DNA of 64,000 nucleotides, taken from Phlyctochytrium arcticum (Eukaryota > Chytridiomycota > Chytridiomycetes > Chytridiales > Chytridiaceae). Shown here one piece after another: positions 34,464 to 47,956 of the stretch. The translations under genes and the position numbers were made by a program. Under the pieces are notes generated by a model. The model saw only the letters and a program-made list of their open reading frames with translations, was not told where the DNA came from and did no database searches. Within the stretch, counting starts at the first letter, position 1. Each line of letters begins with the position of its first letter. Location of the stretch: NCBI GenBank assembly GCA_025602905.1, contig JAHLKI010000036.1, positions 124,001 through 188,000 of the forward strand, read 5' to 3'.

Positions 34464-37400
34464 CTATGATACAATAAAGCCACTCTCCTGGCTGTTGGCC
34501 ACAAGGGTACTTTTCTTGCCAACCCATTTTGTTACCACCTTCTCCAAATCTACCTGTTTGAAAGGCTTTGGAAGATAATCATCCATTCCTGCCTTCAGAC
34601 ATCTACCAAAACATTGTCAGAGTCACCTTCTCACATAACATGATTCGATGATGCTTAATACGTACTTTTCCCGATCGCCTTTAATACTGAAATATATATT
34701 TCGCCTTAGTAACCGGTCCGCGATACAATAACAAGCTATGTCAACTTACGCGTTTGCGGTCAGCGCAACAATAGGGACATCTCTTGCCGGGGGAAGCAGG
34801 GTACGTACCCGAGTGGCAGCTTCGTAGCCATCCACTTCTGGCATCTTTGAACGACCATGTCAGTAGAAACAACCAGTGTTCCAGTTCAAAAGGTCTCTTA
34901 CTTGACAATCCATCAAAATCAAGTCATAGAAAGAATCATCTGGGTTCTCTTTTTCTTCTGGAGTCTCAGCCATTGTCCCCTCCGAATCAGCAACAGACAC
35001 TCTTGGGGGCAAATCGGAACTCCGGGGGGAGCACGATGCACTCGAAATAGTGTAGGAAGGGGACTTTGCGAACGCCTTCTCAATGGCAGCGACCGCTTGT
35101 GCACCGTTTCCCACTGCCTCAGCCTGGTGGCCCAACTTGGCAAGCATACGGAGGACGATACGACAGTTCAAATCCTAGAGTTTCGTGGGTCAACGCCCTA
35201 TCACCGCCATTCTGATCAACTAACACTTACGTTATCTTCGGCGACCAGTATCCGCATCGGTCGTCCCAGTTTTGGCGTGCTAGGTGCGGAACCGGCAGGG
35301 GAAGATGCAACAGATGCAGGCATTGAGTGACTGGATACGGGTCCTGAAGGAACCTCCAGCGTCATTCCCTTTTTCGTGTCAAAGTCTTCCACTAAATAAG
35401 TGGGTGTCGAGGTAGGGATCCACGCCTTCTTGTCCGGGAAAGATGATTTGTCAAAGTCCTCTGGACCCTCCCAAATTCTTAACGGTATTGAGAACCAAGC
35501 ACGACTACCCCGCGTATCAGTCCGGCCTTCAATCCCAATCTCTCCGCCCATGAGCTCGATTAATTTTTTGGAAATCACCAGTCCGAGTCCTGTTCCTCCA
35601 AAGCGTCGGGCAGTAGACGAGTCGCCTTGCTGGAAGGGTACAAACAATCGGGCACGGGTGGCCTCACTTATTCCAACGCCCGTATCGAAGACTTGTACTC
35701 GAAGTTTGATGTGAGGATACAGAATGGCCGGGGACACTTGAGGTGACGATGCAAGGGGAGAATGGAGTTGGGGTAAATGTGGACCGCCTGATAGTGGGGC
35801 GGTTGCGAGAAGCGCGTGACTGAGGGTACTACTTCGTATTAATCCGCGATTTAGAGAACCAGACGCGGCTGGGGAATGGGCGCTAAAGTCAAACTGTCTC
35901 TCTGAATCACCATCCTGAAGCTCTATCTGAATGAAAACTTCTCCCTCATTGGTGAACTTCACCGCATTTGATAGCAGGTTAGCCAGGACTTGGCGGACTC
36001 GACCTGAATCGCCACGAACAGTACGAATGTCTTCGACGCGACCCTCGCGGCGCTTGCCGTCGCTGGACAGGAATACGATCGGTTCACGAACAAAACGGAC
36101 TCCTTTCCGCTCAGAATTGTACGAAACCATTTGTGCCGTGTCGGACAAGACTTGAGGAAGAGAGAAGGGGGTATCTTCAAGCTCCAATTTACCAGCCTCC
36201 ACTTTCGAGACTGTAAAAAAAAGTTAATACGCCTGACAACACCGCGCCAAACGACTCGTCACTTACAGTCTAGAATATCTTGGATGACCGTTAACTAAAG
36301 AAATTCGAGGATCACTTTTAGCTTTATAGACTAGCCTCGAAATGATTCTTACCAGAGCGTCAGCACTTCGCTGGATATTCGCTGCGCAATCGCGCTGTTC
36401 CTCGCTTAAGCTAGTATCTAGTAGTAATTCTGTCATTCCCACCACTCCATTTATGGGCGTTCTGAGCTATGGCACTTGTTAGCTGTATTCTAAACTCATC
36501 CATCAATGGCAAAATACCTCATGACTCATGTTCGCTAAGAACTAATGCAAGTAACGAAAGGTGCTTTTAGCATTCTCTCTTTCAAATTTTTTAAATGGAT
36601 GGTATATATTCACCTCGCTTTTGAGTCGACTCGCTTCCTTCGCGGCAGCTTCGGCCGCCATCAGCTCTCCTTTTTCGACAATGCTCTGTTGCAATTTCTC
36701 ATACATCAGACGACGATCCGTTACATCCACTGCAAAGCCGACCATTCCAGAAACTTGACCACAAGCATCCCGCACCGGTCCGTACACCAAATCATACCAT
36801 TTGTCCCCGCGTTGTACCAACTGCCGCGAAGACACACCTCCTAACGCTTCCCGTGTGGCATGTATAACTTCAGGGTCCTGCAACGCATCTTCAAAATATC
36901 GCAAGCTGAGGGTTTCGGGGACGTCAAATAGCGGAGGTAGGGGCTGGCCCTCTGCGACGGTGATGATACCCGTATCCAGTGTGACTGAAAAGAATAATGC
37001 AGGGGTGGGTAAAGAGCAAATGACTTTCCTCAGCTGCTGCGATGTTTCATACACCTTGTTTTGCGTTCGCTTCTGATCCGTCAAATCAATTGCGAACACA
37101 ACAAAATGGCCAGATTGATGCGGGATCTTCCCTCCACCAATCAAAACGGGGACTCGCTTGCCGTCGATACGAATCAGCTCGCGTTCGCCATTGCGATACC
37201 CCCCCTTCGCGACCTGGATAAGCGTGTCATGATTTTCCATGTCACCAGCGAAACGGATGCCTTTCACTAGGGCATCATTATACTCTTCGCGAGTTAGGCC
37301 GAGAAGTTGGAGCCACGCGTCATTGCACTCGCAATCGGCCGAGGGAAATCGAGCTTCCGGTTTCAGCATGATTGCCCCAATGATGTTGGACTAAGCAGAC

Positions 37401-39630
37401 TCATCAGTAACCATACAGCTGGCAAGACTCCTTTGACTCTACCTGGAACAAGTGCTTTGCCCGCAATTCGCTTTCCTCCAGCCTTTTCTCTGCTTGTTTT
37501 CTAGCCGTTATGTCGCTCGAAACACACGCAATACCCGTAACTGTATTTGTCTCATGGTCAATCACGGAAGTGGCCTGCATCCGATACCACTCCCCATTTG
37601 CGCAATATTCATCCTCAATACTGGTTGCCGCCCCCGCCAAGAGTCGCGAAACTGCCGAACAAATTTTCGGAACATCCTTGAATACATCGTAAACGGATTT
37701 TCCTACTGGAGAAGTATCGGAGCATGGCAACTTTCCTTCTGCTAACGTCATTTGTCCCTCTCGGTCTACGGACCACATCAATACTGCAGCATTGGCCATG
37801 CAGGTTTTCAAACTGTGCTGCGCTTCACGGAGGTGAAGCATGGGAACATGTTGGTCATGAATCTCTGTAGAGGTTCCCAACCTTCTCCCACGTCAGGTTC
37901 AATGGAACGTATATTAGCGTTAGTAGAGCACATACCACTTTTTGATCTTGCCTGAGTCATCCCGGAGTGGTAAAGCTAGAAGCTGCATTTAGTACCACTT
38001 ATCTTTTTTCTTGGCACATAATGTACTACCTCGTCCCAGGAACCACCGATACATTCCGTCACTGGCGCGTTTAATACGGTATTCAACTTGATAGGGCGTG
38101 CCCGTTCGTAAACATTCGCCCCAAATTGCACCGACCCGCTCAGCATCGTCAGGGTGCATAACATCTCGCCAGCCTTCACCATAACTGTCCAGTAAAGAAC
38201 AACCAGTGTACTCTACCCACCTGTGACGCACATGGTCAGCATGACGCGATAAATCGTGAACAGGAGTGTCAAACGTACTTTGAGTTGAAATACTCGTGCG
38301 TGCCATCCGGGTGGGTTGTCCAGACAAGCTACAGACAGTGAAATATCAGAGCTCATGGGTAACGCGCTGTTTCCTGGGAAGGCTAAACACATACTTGCGG
38401 CATTGCTTCACAGACCGTCTTGATTTCGCCAATCCAGCTTGCTTCCCGTTTACGTTCCAAGTCGTCGTTTAGAATGACGAGTCCCGCAGTTCTATGCCCC
38501 CGAGAATCAAAGACGGCAGCCAAGGTTGCTATTTCCGTGAATGTTCGCTCCGATGTCGGCCTTCTTCGCAGAGGGAAAGCATACGACATGTCTACGGGAT
38601 CTTTATCCATCAAAGAAACAACTACATCTGTAGCAAACGGATTTGCTGGGGTTAGTGCCCGCATCTTCTCCATGGGGTCTTCTAGGCACACAACAGACTG
38701 GTATGCATTGTTTGCCCAAACGAAAGAACCCCGCCCTTCCACTTTTTCAACATCGGCATGTCTATACAAGTCCTCGCCTTCTGCTTCTGCGTATTCCAAG
38801 GCGACTCGCCCCTGGATGTGAGTCAAGAGAGCGGTATGAACTGCTCTGGAGATTGTGACCTTGCGGAACAAATTTCGACAGTTTCGCTCTATGCAAAACA
38901 CATAAGTTCCACATCGGATGATGTGATCAAGGAGGGTGGGGAGAGCTGGTTTCCAATCTTGTTTCACCACTATATGGAGCAACACACGCGGAAGAGGTGT
39001 TTTTGGGCCAAGCGGAGCTATCAAAGGCAAGCAAAGACAAGCATGCTTTCAGTGGCCAGAATAGTTAGTGTGTGTATAGGACAGGACATGACTCCTTGGA
39101 TGAATCATTCTGTACCTCATCAAAGGGCTCCTCCAGACCCAAGGCGCGGGCAAGGGATGGATCAGGTTGCAAAATTCCGGGCTATCATGCACATGCCAGA
39201 AAATTAGGTCGATATCAAGCAGCGAATAATGAAGGATTCACGGGCTGACCTCAGTGGCAAAGATCTGCTGCAAATGGGATGACCCGCCTAAAGATTCCAC
39301 AGCTGCCTCTTCATTGCAATTTAATGCTTGCTCGCTTTGAGGAGTCGTGCATTCAGAGATGAGCTTCCAATGTCCATCGTAATTTCCGCCCGTCACAAAT
39401 CCGGCCTGCCCACCGCAAAGAGCTACAATCTCAGCTAGAAATTCAGCCAAGATTGGCCGACTAGGTTGGCCATCAAAGTCGGCGAGCAACACCAAGATTC
39501 GTTCTTGAAGTGCTAGCACGCGTTCCAATTGCAAGTACGCGCTGTCATTACTGTTCTGGCAAGCTGCGTGTGGAATGGGACGTGATGCTACTACCCGAGC
39601 CGTGCATGGTGATGGCGGGTCTGTAGACAT
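34464..39630 (-). CDS. PAS-rich hybrid histidine kinase
   Basis: Membrane-free sensor kinase with a fused receiver domain. The start ATG at 39630 gives MSTDPPSPCTARVV. A GAF-like N-terminal region (VLALQERILVLLADFDG; CGGQAGFVTGGNYDGHW) is followed by at least four PAS-type modules (39.0-38.4, 38.3-38.0, 37.9-37.4 and 37.4-36.6 kb; for example CNDAWLQLLGLTREEYNDAL and WVEYTGCSLLDSYGEGWRD). The DHp phosphoacceptor helix is split by an intron: ANMSHE | LRTPINGVVGM, with His present. The ATPase domain has LLSNAVKFT (N box), DTGVGI (G1) and GGTGLGLVISKKL (G2). The receiver has ILVAEDN, LILMDCQ (phospho-Asp) and DYLPKPF (Lys). It ends SGFIVS. Many short introns. The layout matches fungal multi-PAS hybrid kinases that feed the HOG-type phosphorelay; the signal is unknown. 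Confidence 0.9.
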
Positions 39631-41521
39631 TTTCCTGCTGGGAGACCCTTGACTTCTTTAGCGGAACAAAAACAAAAACTGGGTTTGTTAAAAAAGTTGA
39701 ATTGGTGGTCACACGCGTGATGAGATGTTTACCGCGGTGCAGAGTGGGTCCTGGGAAGACTTGGGAGACTTGTGCCAGATGGCCACAGGCTGGGCATCCG
39801 TTGTTACCGAATCTACAAATCCACCCCCAAGGATTAATTGGGGTCAGTTGACTCAGTTCATTACGTTACCGTAATAACCGTGTGGATGGATACCAGAATA
39901 ATTGCAATCGGAGACTCGGAGACTAAGAGTAACGATTCTACTAACGAAGTTGTTACTGTTCTTGGCTTATAGAACGAACGAAATTTTATGATTTGCACCA
40001 ATCTTTTGGCACTGCATATAGCTCACATCGCATGCATGCTCTTGGCGTGTAGAACGAAATTCTATGATCAGCACAATTTTTAGATATTGCACGGCTGATT
40101 GCACGGTGAGAGCTTGCATAAAAGTTATCATTCAACTACTCACAATATTACACAATCGTCTAAACGTACAAACACACTTTTCAAATTAAAATCAAGAGAA
40201 TAAGGACAGCGTTAATCAAATAGTTACTTCTCGGTAAATGATGAGGCTTTGACGATTTAGGAAAAAACTATTGCATGACTTTCCGCCCGGACCACGATGT
40301 AATATCATATCCCAATTCAAAATCCGCCTTCATAATTTTTTAGCAGACAATCAGAAGACTGAATGAAATACAGATTCCCGGAAACAAATCAACAAAAGAA
40401 CAGGGTCCGTACCCACATTCTCCGCCAAGTAAAACGGGGGCTAGGGTTCCGCGGTCCCGTTTGTTGTGATTCTCGAACATTCAGGGCCTGAACTCTGTAT
40501 ATATATATACCTGATCCCCAGCCGGATGAGCCCCCATGCTTGAGGCTCGGCCCTGAGCCCCAAGCCCTTTCCCTGAGCCTCAAGCCGTAGATGTGGTAAA
40601 GATGTAGTATGATACTGTCGCCCCCCGCTGAGAGGTTGTTTGCATGATGTGCCCCGTCTGATGTCCTAAGTAATAACTCCGTAGCTCCGTAAATCAAACG
40701 TTAGCTCGTAAATATCCTGCAAACAAGAGACATCAATGGGAATAAGTTGGTGTTGGTCAACTTGGTTAATCTGGTGAGTGGCCCTGAGTCAATGGAGTAA
40801 GAAAATTTAATCCGGAGTGCCCGCCAAAAAATCCTTGCCCAATTGTATTTAGCAAGTCATTCAAGTGGCCACAGTCGCAGACTTGAATACGTTAAAGTTC
40901 CAGAACATTTTGGTCGCGGGCGGTGGTACACTCGTTTGTTGACGGTCCCAACATACCACCATCTTGGAGAGCATGGGGTCCATGGTACACATTTAGCGGC
41001 TGGAGCAAATAACGGAGTTGCGGTTACTACGCCAAACTGTCCAAACAGCACATTAATGTCAACGTGGGCATTTAGGCTAAATGTTGAATGAAGATCAACA
41101 TAATACAGTTGAGTTCGTGACCCACCCTTATAATATTCGCAGTGGAGGTCCGGCATGTCCGGCAATATTCTGGAAGGTTGCTATCATACCAAGATACAGG
41201 TTCTGCTCCGCGATTGAGGGCTAATGATCTGCTGCACATTGTTCTTGAGCTCGAGCGCATAATGCTCGAGCGCAACCCTTGAATGAGTCGACCAGTCCAT
41301 TGTGACAACGTTGGTTCATAACTCGCGTGAACAATTCACATCGAAAGACGCGTATCTCGAGTCGCATCCACCTTGTTTGCTTTCTTTGTTTGCAACGCCG
41401 GTCTATTTTATTGTCAGCACGAACAAACGGCGGCCAGTCAAGCAGATAGACTCCAGCAAACTTTGACATCTGTCAATAATTGTACTGGGGGTTTATGAAC
41501 GTAAATCTCCAATACTAGTCA
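39631..41521. other. Intergenic region with an 11-bp hairpin
   Basis: About 1.9 kb upstream of the histidine kinase. It has AT-rich promoter-like stretches, a short TA microsatellite at 40498-40509, and a perfect inverted repeat GCTTGAGGCTC (40538-40548) / GAGCCTCAAGC (40575-40585). No supported gene. Confidence 0.5.
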
Positions 41522-41740
41522 TCACGGCGTCCTGATCACACGTCGTTCGCCACATCTTTGGTACATTTTGGCAACGTCCAGCAAGGCTGCCAAGGCTGGG
41601 TCCCTTTCCTCCCAAGACTCAACCAAACAATCAAGTGCCAGGTTGGCCACCTTCGCTCGCGTGCTTGTATCGCCTTCAAACGTCCAGCTGCTGCATCGTG
41701 AACGGATCGTACCGCCGTAGATGTACCCGTCGTACTTCAT
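41522..41740 (-). CDS. Small candidate ORF, 72 residues
   Basis: The ATG at 41740 gives MKYDGYIYGGTIRSRCSSWT and runs to a TGA at 41522. The composition is protein-like, with a helical middle (STRAKVANLALDCLVESWEE; DPALAALLDVAKMYQRCGER), but no family is recognised and no splice sites were needed. It lies alone in an intergenic region. A chance frame is possible. Confidence 0.3.
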   Translation of the reverse strand: MKYDGYIYGGTIRSRCSSWTFEGDTSTRAKVANLALDCLVESWEERDPALAALLDVAKMYQRCGERRVIRTP

Positions 41741-42365
41741 CTACCCGCAGCCAGTGTGCTGGTCTTCTTAAAAAGAGTGTAATTGCCCCTTCAAAGCAAA
41801 CTGTCCTCCTACGATTAGCCAAGTCCCTATCAGTAACAAGCGATAGCCTTGCCCTGAGTCCCAGTGGTCGTATCGAAGCCGCCAAATCGTTGACCAAGGT
41901 GGCAGCACTGTGCCGCATCCAACCTGCGCAGGCAAAAGGAGCAAGAGCCGCTACTTTCGGCCTAATCAACGACAAGTATCCGGGCACGCACGCCGCTCCA
42001 GCGGACAAACGACCCCGCGACGTGGAACTCGACACAAACTGGTACAGTACTCCTAAGGAATATAACTCAGCACGGGTGCTTTGATATCAAGACTGGGAAA
42101 CAACTCACCTCAACATTTTTGCCAAAAAAAATCCTCTGCACTGTTGCAGGTACCAATCCACCTTTGCCGATTCGTGTCGGTGGTTCATTCTCCTATTTAA
42201 CCCCTGTATACGCTTTTCATCAATACTGCCACACTTGGTCGCATGCCCTGGGATTGCAACAAATCGTCGGAGGCAGATCCAGGACACATCTGTCGTGTTT
42301 TCGGCTGAATCGGAACCTAGACAAGGCATCTTATTCATGGTGAACATTCATCCAGACACCTAATT

Positions 42366-45300
42366 ATGCCGTCCCGGTCGTCTCGGTCGGAATCTGGCTC
42401 GGAGGATGAAGCCAATCGAGGGTTGCAAACACCGTCAAGCACGCATCACAGCAGTCGAAATTCTCCAAATATCAGCACCACCACAACAAAAGGGCATCAC
42501 GGCGATCAGCAAGTTCGCCCCATCATCGGCGGAGAGAACGGTTCAATGCCATTGCGGGATCCTCCTAGATCTGGGAACAATAAAGACAACAATCAGAAAG
42601 CGAATCGTGATGTGCCACCTTTGAGGGTTCGTATCGGTGCAACAAACCTTAGAAGTGCGTCGTCAACGATAGAATCCCCAGATTCGCCTGGTAAGGCTGC
42701 ATCAGGCTCCCGGCAGTACGAAACGGCCAAACGCATACGCGCAAGAAAGTCAGTATGGGCGTGCGATAGATGTTATAGGTTGAAAGCGAAATGTGACTCG
42801 GGTCGACCGACATGTTCAAGCTGCACGAAAGGAGAGTTCACTTGTTCATACACTGCAAGGGAGCGGGGTCTAGGATCAGGTCGCGGTCGACGCACGATAA
42901 CTGTCAAAGCTTGTAAGTACATCAATTTTGAGTTTGACAGCGGAAGTGGCCAAAGTTCCATATACCTCTGTCCGATGAATATGTTTGATTTGTCTGTGCT
43001 AATGACGATTCTAGATGCCCAAATGTTGGAAACGCGCATCAAAGAGCTTGAAGTCGAATATTACTCTCGACGCGCCATGGCAAGGAGTGAGAGTCGCGGC
43101 AACAAGCAGATACCCTCAAATCCGAATTCCAACGGGTATCTGTCAAATGAAATGCCAAATGAAATACGAGCACGAATCCCTGATCCACGAGGAGGCATTG
43201 GCATCCATGACGGGTTCAGATTTCCAGCCGGCGGTAGCCGTCAAAATGAGCGAAATCGGTACATTCCCCGCGGACGACCTCCCCTGCCGCCTATGCCACA
43301 TAGAGGACGAGCGCAAAGGTCAACGGAGGCAGTCTGGCCGCTCTTTTCCACCGATGTGATGAACGATATGGTCCGCATCTATTTTGATACTATTTCCCCA
43401 CAATGGTTGCTGCAGCCGGGGCATCGCCGCACATTTACCTCAAAACCTCTGGGCCGACAGCCATCCTTTCTGGTTCTATGCATCGCAGCACAATCGGCAC
43501 CTTATTCTGAACATCCAGAGGTTCTGGCCTTTACTGCGGAGCGCAACATACCGCCGTACCGTGCCTCGGCACCCTATTATTATCAAGCTCGCAAATTACT
43601 CGGCGGGTGTCTTTTGGACAATCCTTCGATCGAGACGTCCTGGGGCCTTGCACTTCTCGGAATAGGTATGTTATTTCCATTTAGCTTCAATCTTGTTTGT
43701 AATTCGCGGAGAGACGCGCTCTGGATTTGAGGGTTTTGGGTTCCGGTGAAGGGGTTTGGCGCCCAAGTTACTAGTAGTTTTGTTTGGTACCCATTTTTTG
43801 CTCTCCCGAATTGATCCTCTTGCATGGTACTTACACATTGTCTCTTCATTTTTGAATGTTTTTAGCTGCGATCCGTAAGTACAACCATGCTAAAAATGTT
43901 TTTCCGCAGAAATTTCGGCAAACCTGCGGCCTGGGCACGGCCAGGCCCGGTGAGTTTTTTATACTTACTATGCCGGACGTGCCCAGAGAGATGTTTTTTT
44001 TAGTGCCCTTACTTATAACTTGCGGCCAAACTGCGGTAAACTAACAAAGTGTTTTTTCTTTTTTTTTAAATCGGCCGATGCAACAATACCACTTGAATAA
44101 CTACAGGCTTGGGAGATAGTAAGGTTTTGAATGCTTTTTACGCGGTTATAGCCTGCTCCATGGCTACCCCAATTTTCTAATGATTTATTCCCTTTCCCCC
44201 AACTTTCAGACAGGTCTAGCTTTTTTTTTGGGATGTCCATTCGCATGGCCTTGGGCTTGAATATCTGCATTGATCCTGATATAGAAGAAGTGCACGGCTC
44301 GCAAGCGTGGCTCCGCAAGGAGGCCCAACGACGCCTATGGTGGATGCTTTCATCGCTGGACACCCTGGACATCCCACACTCTCTGCCGCAACTCATTTCA
44401 ACCTCCGATCGTCCGACAATAACGGCGATGCCGGTACTATTGGGATCGCACAACGGTCGAACAAGAATCCCTGCCCCTGATGCTATGTGGGAGGCCGTCC
44501 GAAAGGAAGATAATCTACCCGCTGTTGGGCTATTTACTCATGGTCATGACCTGAATATCGCGGATGCTTCTGCTCGACTCATACGACTTCACGGCAAGCT
44601 TCAAGAATTTGGGTTGTCCATCTCGCAAACGTTTCACCGAGCCCTGAACGCCCAACCGCGTTGGTTAGCGGTCGGAGGTCGCGGAACCAACACGTCCAAC
44701 ACTGGAGCAGGCGTCCGGTATCCTAAACATAGCAACGTGTCGAGGAATAACAGCTTGTCCTCAAGTCGACATACCATAGAAAAGGAGCTTCAAGACTGGT
44801 TTCACTACCTGCCCTTATGGGCTCGAAATATTGACCACTCTGATAGCTTCTCCTATTCACCTTACAGCCAGAACCCTCCACCGTGGCACCTTCTTAACCT
44901 TCACCTCATTCATCATGCCATATACATAGCAGTCAGTATACCCATTTGGCTGGAAGCCGCTCGACCTCTGTCTTCTGAGCATGACTATCGAGCGACTCCC
45001 AACGATTTCCACACCGCCGATAAATCAAGACCGCATGGAGCCACGAGTTTTCCTGAACCTACAGCAAGTCGAACCTTAAACCACAGAACGCTTCATCATC
45101 TGGCTGCATCAGTGGAAGCTGAGACAAGTGAACGCTCAACCCCTTCATCCATCGAGGGAAAAGCGGACATGCGGCGTCCACGTCAGCATCCTTTAGACCC
45201 GCCCACCGCAGGCTCCCAGCACTTCCATCCCAGCATTCTCAACTCTCCGCAACCGCATACCACTTCCACGTCATATACCACTGCAGACTGCTTTTCGCAT

Positions 45301-45669
45301 GACCCGGAGCTCGTGCAACGCTACAACTATGCCCGCCGGCACTGCCGATGGACATCGGACAAGATTCTGCTGATCCGTCGCCTGGATCCTCAGCTCCAAC
45401 AAGTCTCTGTCTTGGCCCTCTACTTTACCTTTTACTCGGCACTATTTATTGCATTTGAAGTTATTTACAACGAAGCAACCTCTCTGAAGTCACCGCTCGG
45501 ATATGCATCCAATCCCTCTTTGCATGAGCTGCATCAAGACCTGGAAACACACCTATCGTGGTTCAGCGCCCACGGCCGGCGCTGCCACCTCGGAACGCAT
45601 CTATACCAACTCATCAACAAGTTCCTTGCCGATCATCGATGTCAATACCCCAATGTTTATACGTCCTAA
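42366..45669 (+). CDS. Zn2Cys6 fungal transcription factor
   Basis: The start gives MPSRSSRSESGSEDEANRGL. The binuclear zinc cluster near residues 131-158 has the spacing C-x2-C-x6-C-x6-C-x2-C-x6-C, with the basic YRLKAK loop. An intron follows (about 42913-43014), then a short coiled coil (AQMLETRIKELEVEYYS). The fungal_trans middle domain begins VWPLFSTDVMNDMVRIYFDT and QARKLLGGCLLDNPSIETSW. After a second, long intron region comes GMSIRMALGLNICIDPDIEE, with EAQRRLWWMLSSLDTL. The C-terminal part is long and ends near 45669. The segment that normally sits between SWGLALLGI and GMSIRMA (about 15 residues) is missing from the obvious exons, so a short exon may hide in 43671-44216. A sequence-specific RNA polymerase II regulator; target unknown. 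Confidence 0.85.
43671..44216. repeat. Long intron carrying a MITE-like inverted repeat
   Basis: At about 550 nt this intron is far longer than others here (50-100 nt). Its centre folds on itself: CTGGGCACG at 43931-43939 pairs with CGTGCCCAG at 43978-43986. Outer arms (about 43898-43919 and 44022-44042) pair imperfectly through CCGCAG / CTGCGG and GGCC-type blocks. A miniature inverted-repeat insertion would explain both the length and the fold. Confidence 0.45.
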
Positions 45670-46032
45670 CACGGCCAACAATACGCCGATTCATCTATCA
45701 TCACCACACCCCAGATGCATCAATTTTATCCCCGCTTTAGTCGCATTCCCCGCCTAATGTGTATTTATGATTACTCGAGTATGCCATAAAGAACGTGCTC
45801 AAGAAGGAATTATTGTTAATCAAATGATGCGGGTATGCAACCTCGAGCGAATGAATGAATCTCAATCCTTGAATGGACTCAGTCAATGATGATGAAAAGG
45901 CAAACATGCGTTAAGCTGGCTTGTTGGCTCATAAGCTGGCAGGGTATAATAATGTACTGGGTGCTAGAACTCAGAACTGTCTACGAAAACTAACAGTAGA
46001 TGACAAATATATACGGATGGCAGAAGTTTGTA

Positions 46033-47640
46033 CTAAAGCAGTAGCACATCTCGCTCGGGGCCAGGTCTAGAAGCCGTTTCGGAGTCATACGTGCTGGTGG
46101 TCGCTATGGGATGTGCCATTGTGTGAACAACATTCGTTCTAGAGTTGTTGACGCCTGAGTGTCCCTGGTTATTGTGCTTTTTGACCATTCGCAGTATATG
46201 CTCTTCTTTGAGTAGGAATTTCCGCACTAGCTTAAAAATCCACGGATGGGGTGGTGTAGCTTTTTGCGCCAGCTGTAGTTTCTCCATCAACTCGGGCAAG
46301 CTTAACTTATCTCCTGTCGCTGCATTCCTGCCGAGAGTTTTGCTTATGGTTCCAGTTGCGGATGCGACAGGGTGATTTATGGCGGAGCCGCTTGTTTGTC
46401 TAGAGGGGTTGAGCGCAACGGTCGAAACCCCTCGACCGGTGCTGATTTCAAAGTAGGAAAGATAATATTTGCGAACAATGTGGGCTCTCAAACGGCGGAA
46501 CGAGTATGCGATGGATGGATCGAATATGAAGAAGACACTGGCATTAAGTAAGCCCTAATTTTCGGTATGTCAATGCACAAAAGTAGGCGGAATGTTCAGA
46601 GTCACTTTTACCTGTGATGCACACGTGAAGTTGGCTATCCACCATAGCCAGACGGGCGTTTCGTCATGAACAAAGTCCCACACCCCAATAAAGACTACAG
46701 GCCCCTGAGCGACCAACGGAACTAGGCAGTACCACTTGATGCGATGTACAGCCTTACACATTGCAACATAGGTATCATTGAACTGTTCCTTTTGAAAGAC
46801 TTGGGATTTGATTTGCGAATCGTGAACGAGTTGTGCCATAGGGCGCGAGGCTTTCCAATAAAATATGAAGCCAGAAATCGAGCAAAATACGACTACCATC
46901 AAGACCCAGGAATAGTATGTGCCCCTAATCAATCAGAAGTTTGAGAATTCCGCTGCAAGATGCGTTGAAGGCACTGACGCATACATACCATTGCCAAGCT
47001 AATGAACTAAATAAGTCCATTCCGAGACACTCATCAAAGTAGTAAAAGCATTCAGTGCCATCCCAACCAAAAGCACCGAAGCCGAGTGGTACGGCTGCTA
47101 TGATGACAGCCACCAGAACGCATCCTACATTGTAAGCTCGTTCGTATTTGTCGGTCGTTTTGAATTTCAAAACAAAAACGAGCAAAAGGTTGAACGAAAT
47201 GAGGAGTGACGTAAAGAGACTCATGAGCAGAAACAGAATCTGGAGGGACATGGATGCTGGACACAGCCGGTTGTTGAAGCCCTGAGGTATCGCAGAGAGA
47301 AGCATGAATACTGAGTAAAGCAGATCGTATACGGAGCCTGTCACGGCAAGCCTCAGAGACACACGGTTTGTCTGCGAGGGACGTTCTATGGTAAGTATAT
47401 GTAAATTAGGCCATGGCGGGCTTTGTAACGTACCAGATGAGGATATTTGCTCCGTAAAAAGAAGTATGCAAAAAGAACACTGCAACACGCAATAATGGAC
47501 ATATATGATCCGATCTCCGTGGCTCTAGCCAGAGCGGCACCATCGTTGTTCTCTCTACCCCAAGTTGCAAGTTCTTCATAACATTTTTCTAATGTCTCTT
47601 CTGGGGTAAGTGTCTGTTCAGGGTCAGAATCGTTATTCAT
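46033..47640 (-). CDS. Seven-TM receptor, Git3/cAMP-receptor-like
   Basis: The ATG at 47640 gives MNNDSDPEQTLTPEETLEKC. Four or more exons. Hydrophobic segments in order: IGSYMSIIACCSVLFAYFFL; SVYDLLYSVFMLLSAIPQG; LQILFLLMSLFTSLLISFN; VGCVLVAVIIAAVPLGFGAF; YYSWVLMVVVFCSISGFIFY; IKWYCLVPLVAQGPVVFIGV; and a seventh before FDPSIAYSFRRLRAHIV. The RLAVTGSVYDLLYS helix-2 pattern and Cys-containing extracellular loop (GTECFYYFDECLG) fit the Git3/Gpr1/cAR-related class of fungal GPCRs. A Ser/Thr-rich basic cytosolic tail ends near 46033. Ligand unknown. It is divergent from the 48151 gene. Confidence 0.8.
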
Positions 47641-47956
47641 GATGGGTTTGTCGATGGAATCTGGTACAAATGGAACAAGCAGGTCCAGCCCAACCCCCCA
47701 GCTTTAATAGGACAGTAGTGGTGGCTGAACATTTGTCCGCCCGACCTTTTTTCTTGTATAAACTTCTATCATTTTCAGCCGACGAAGCGCTATGTTTGGG
47801 CATGGAAACGGCAAGCCAATGACGCTTCGCCCAACGGGTAAATAGTCTGTTATTTTTAAGTAATTGTTTGTTATTTATAAATCGACCAAACCTTACGCGC
47901 AATACGAATTGATTTTCGATGATGCCAGTGGGGTTCGGTGGGTGGTTCTGGGGGTC

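Noticed and set aside
41676..42035. 119-residue minus-strand open frame
   Set aside because: It starts at a non-ATG codon, overlaps another open frame on the plus strand and shows no family motif.
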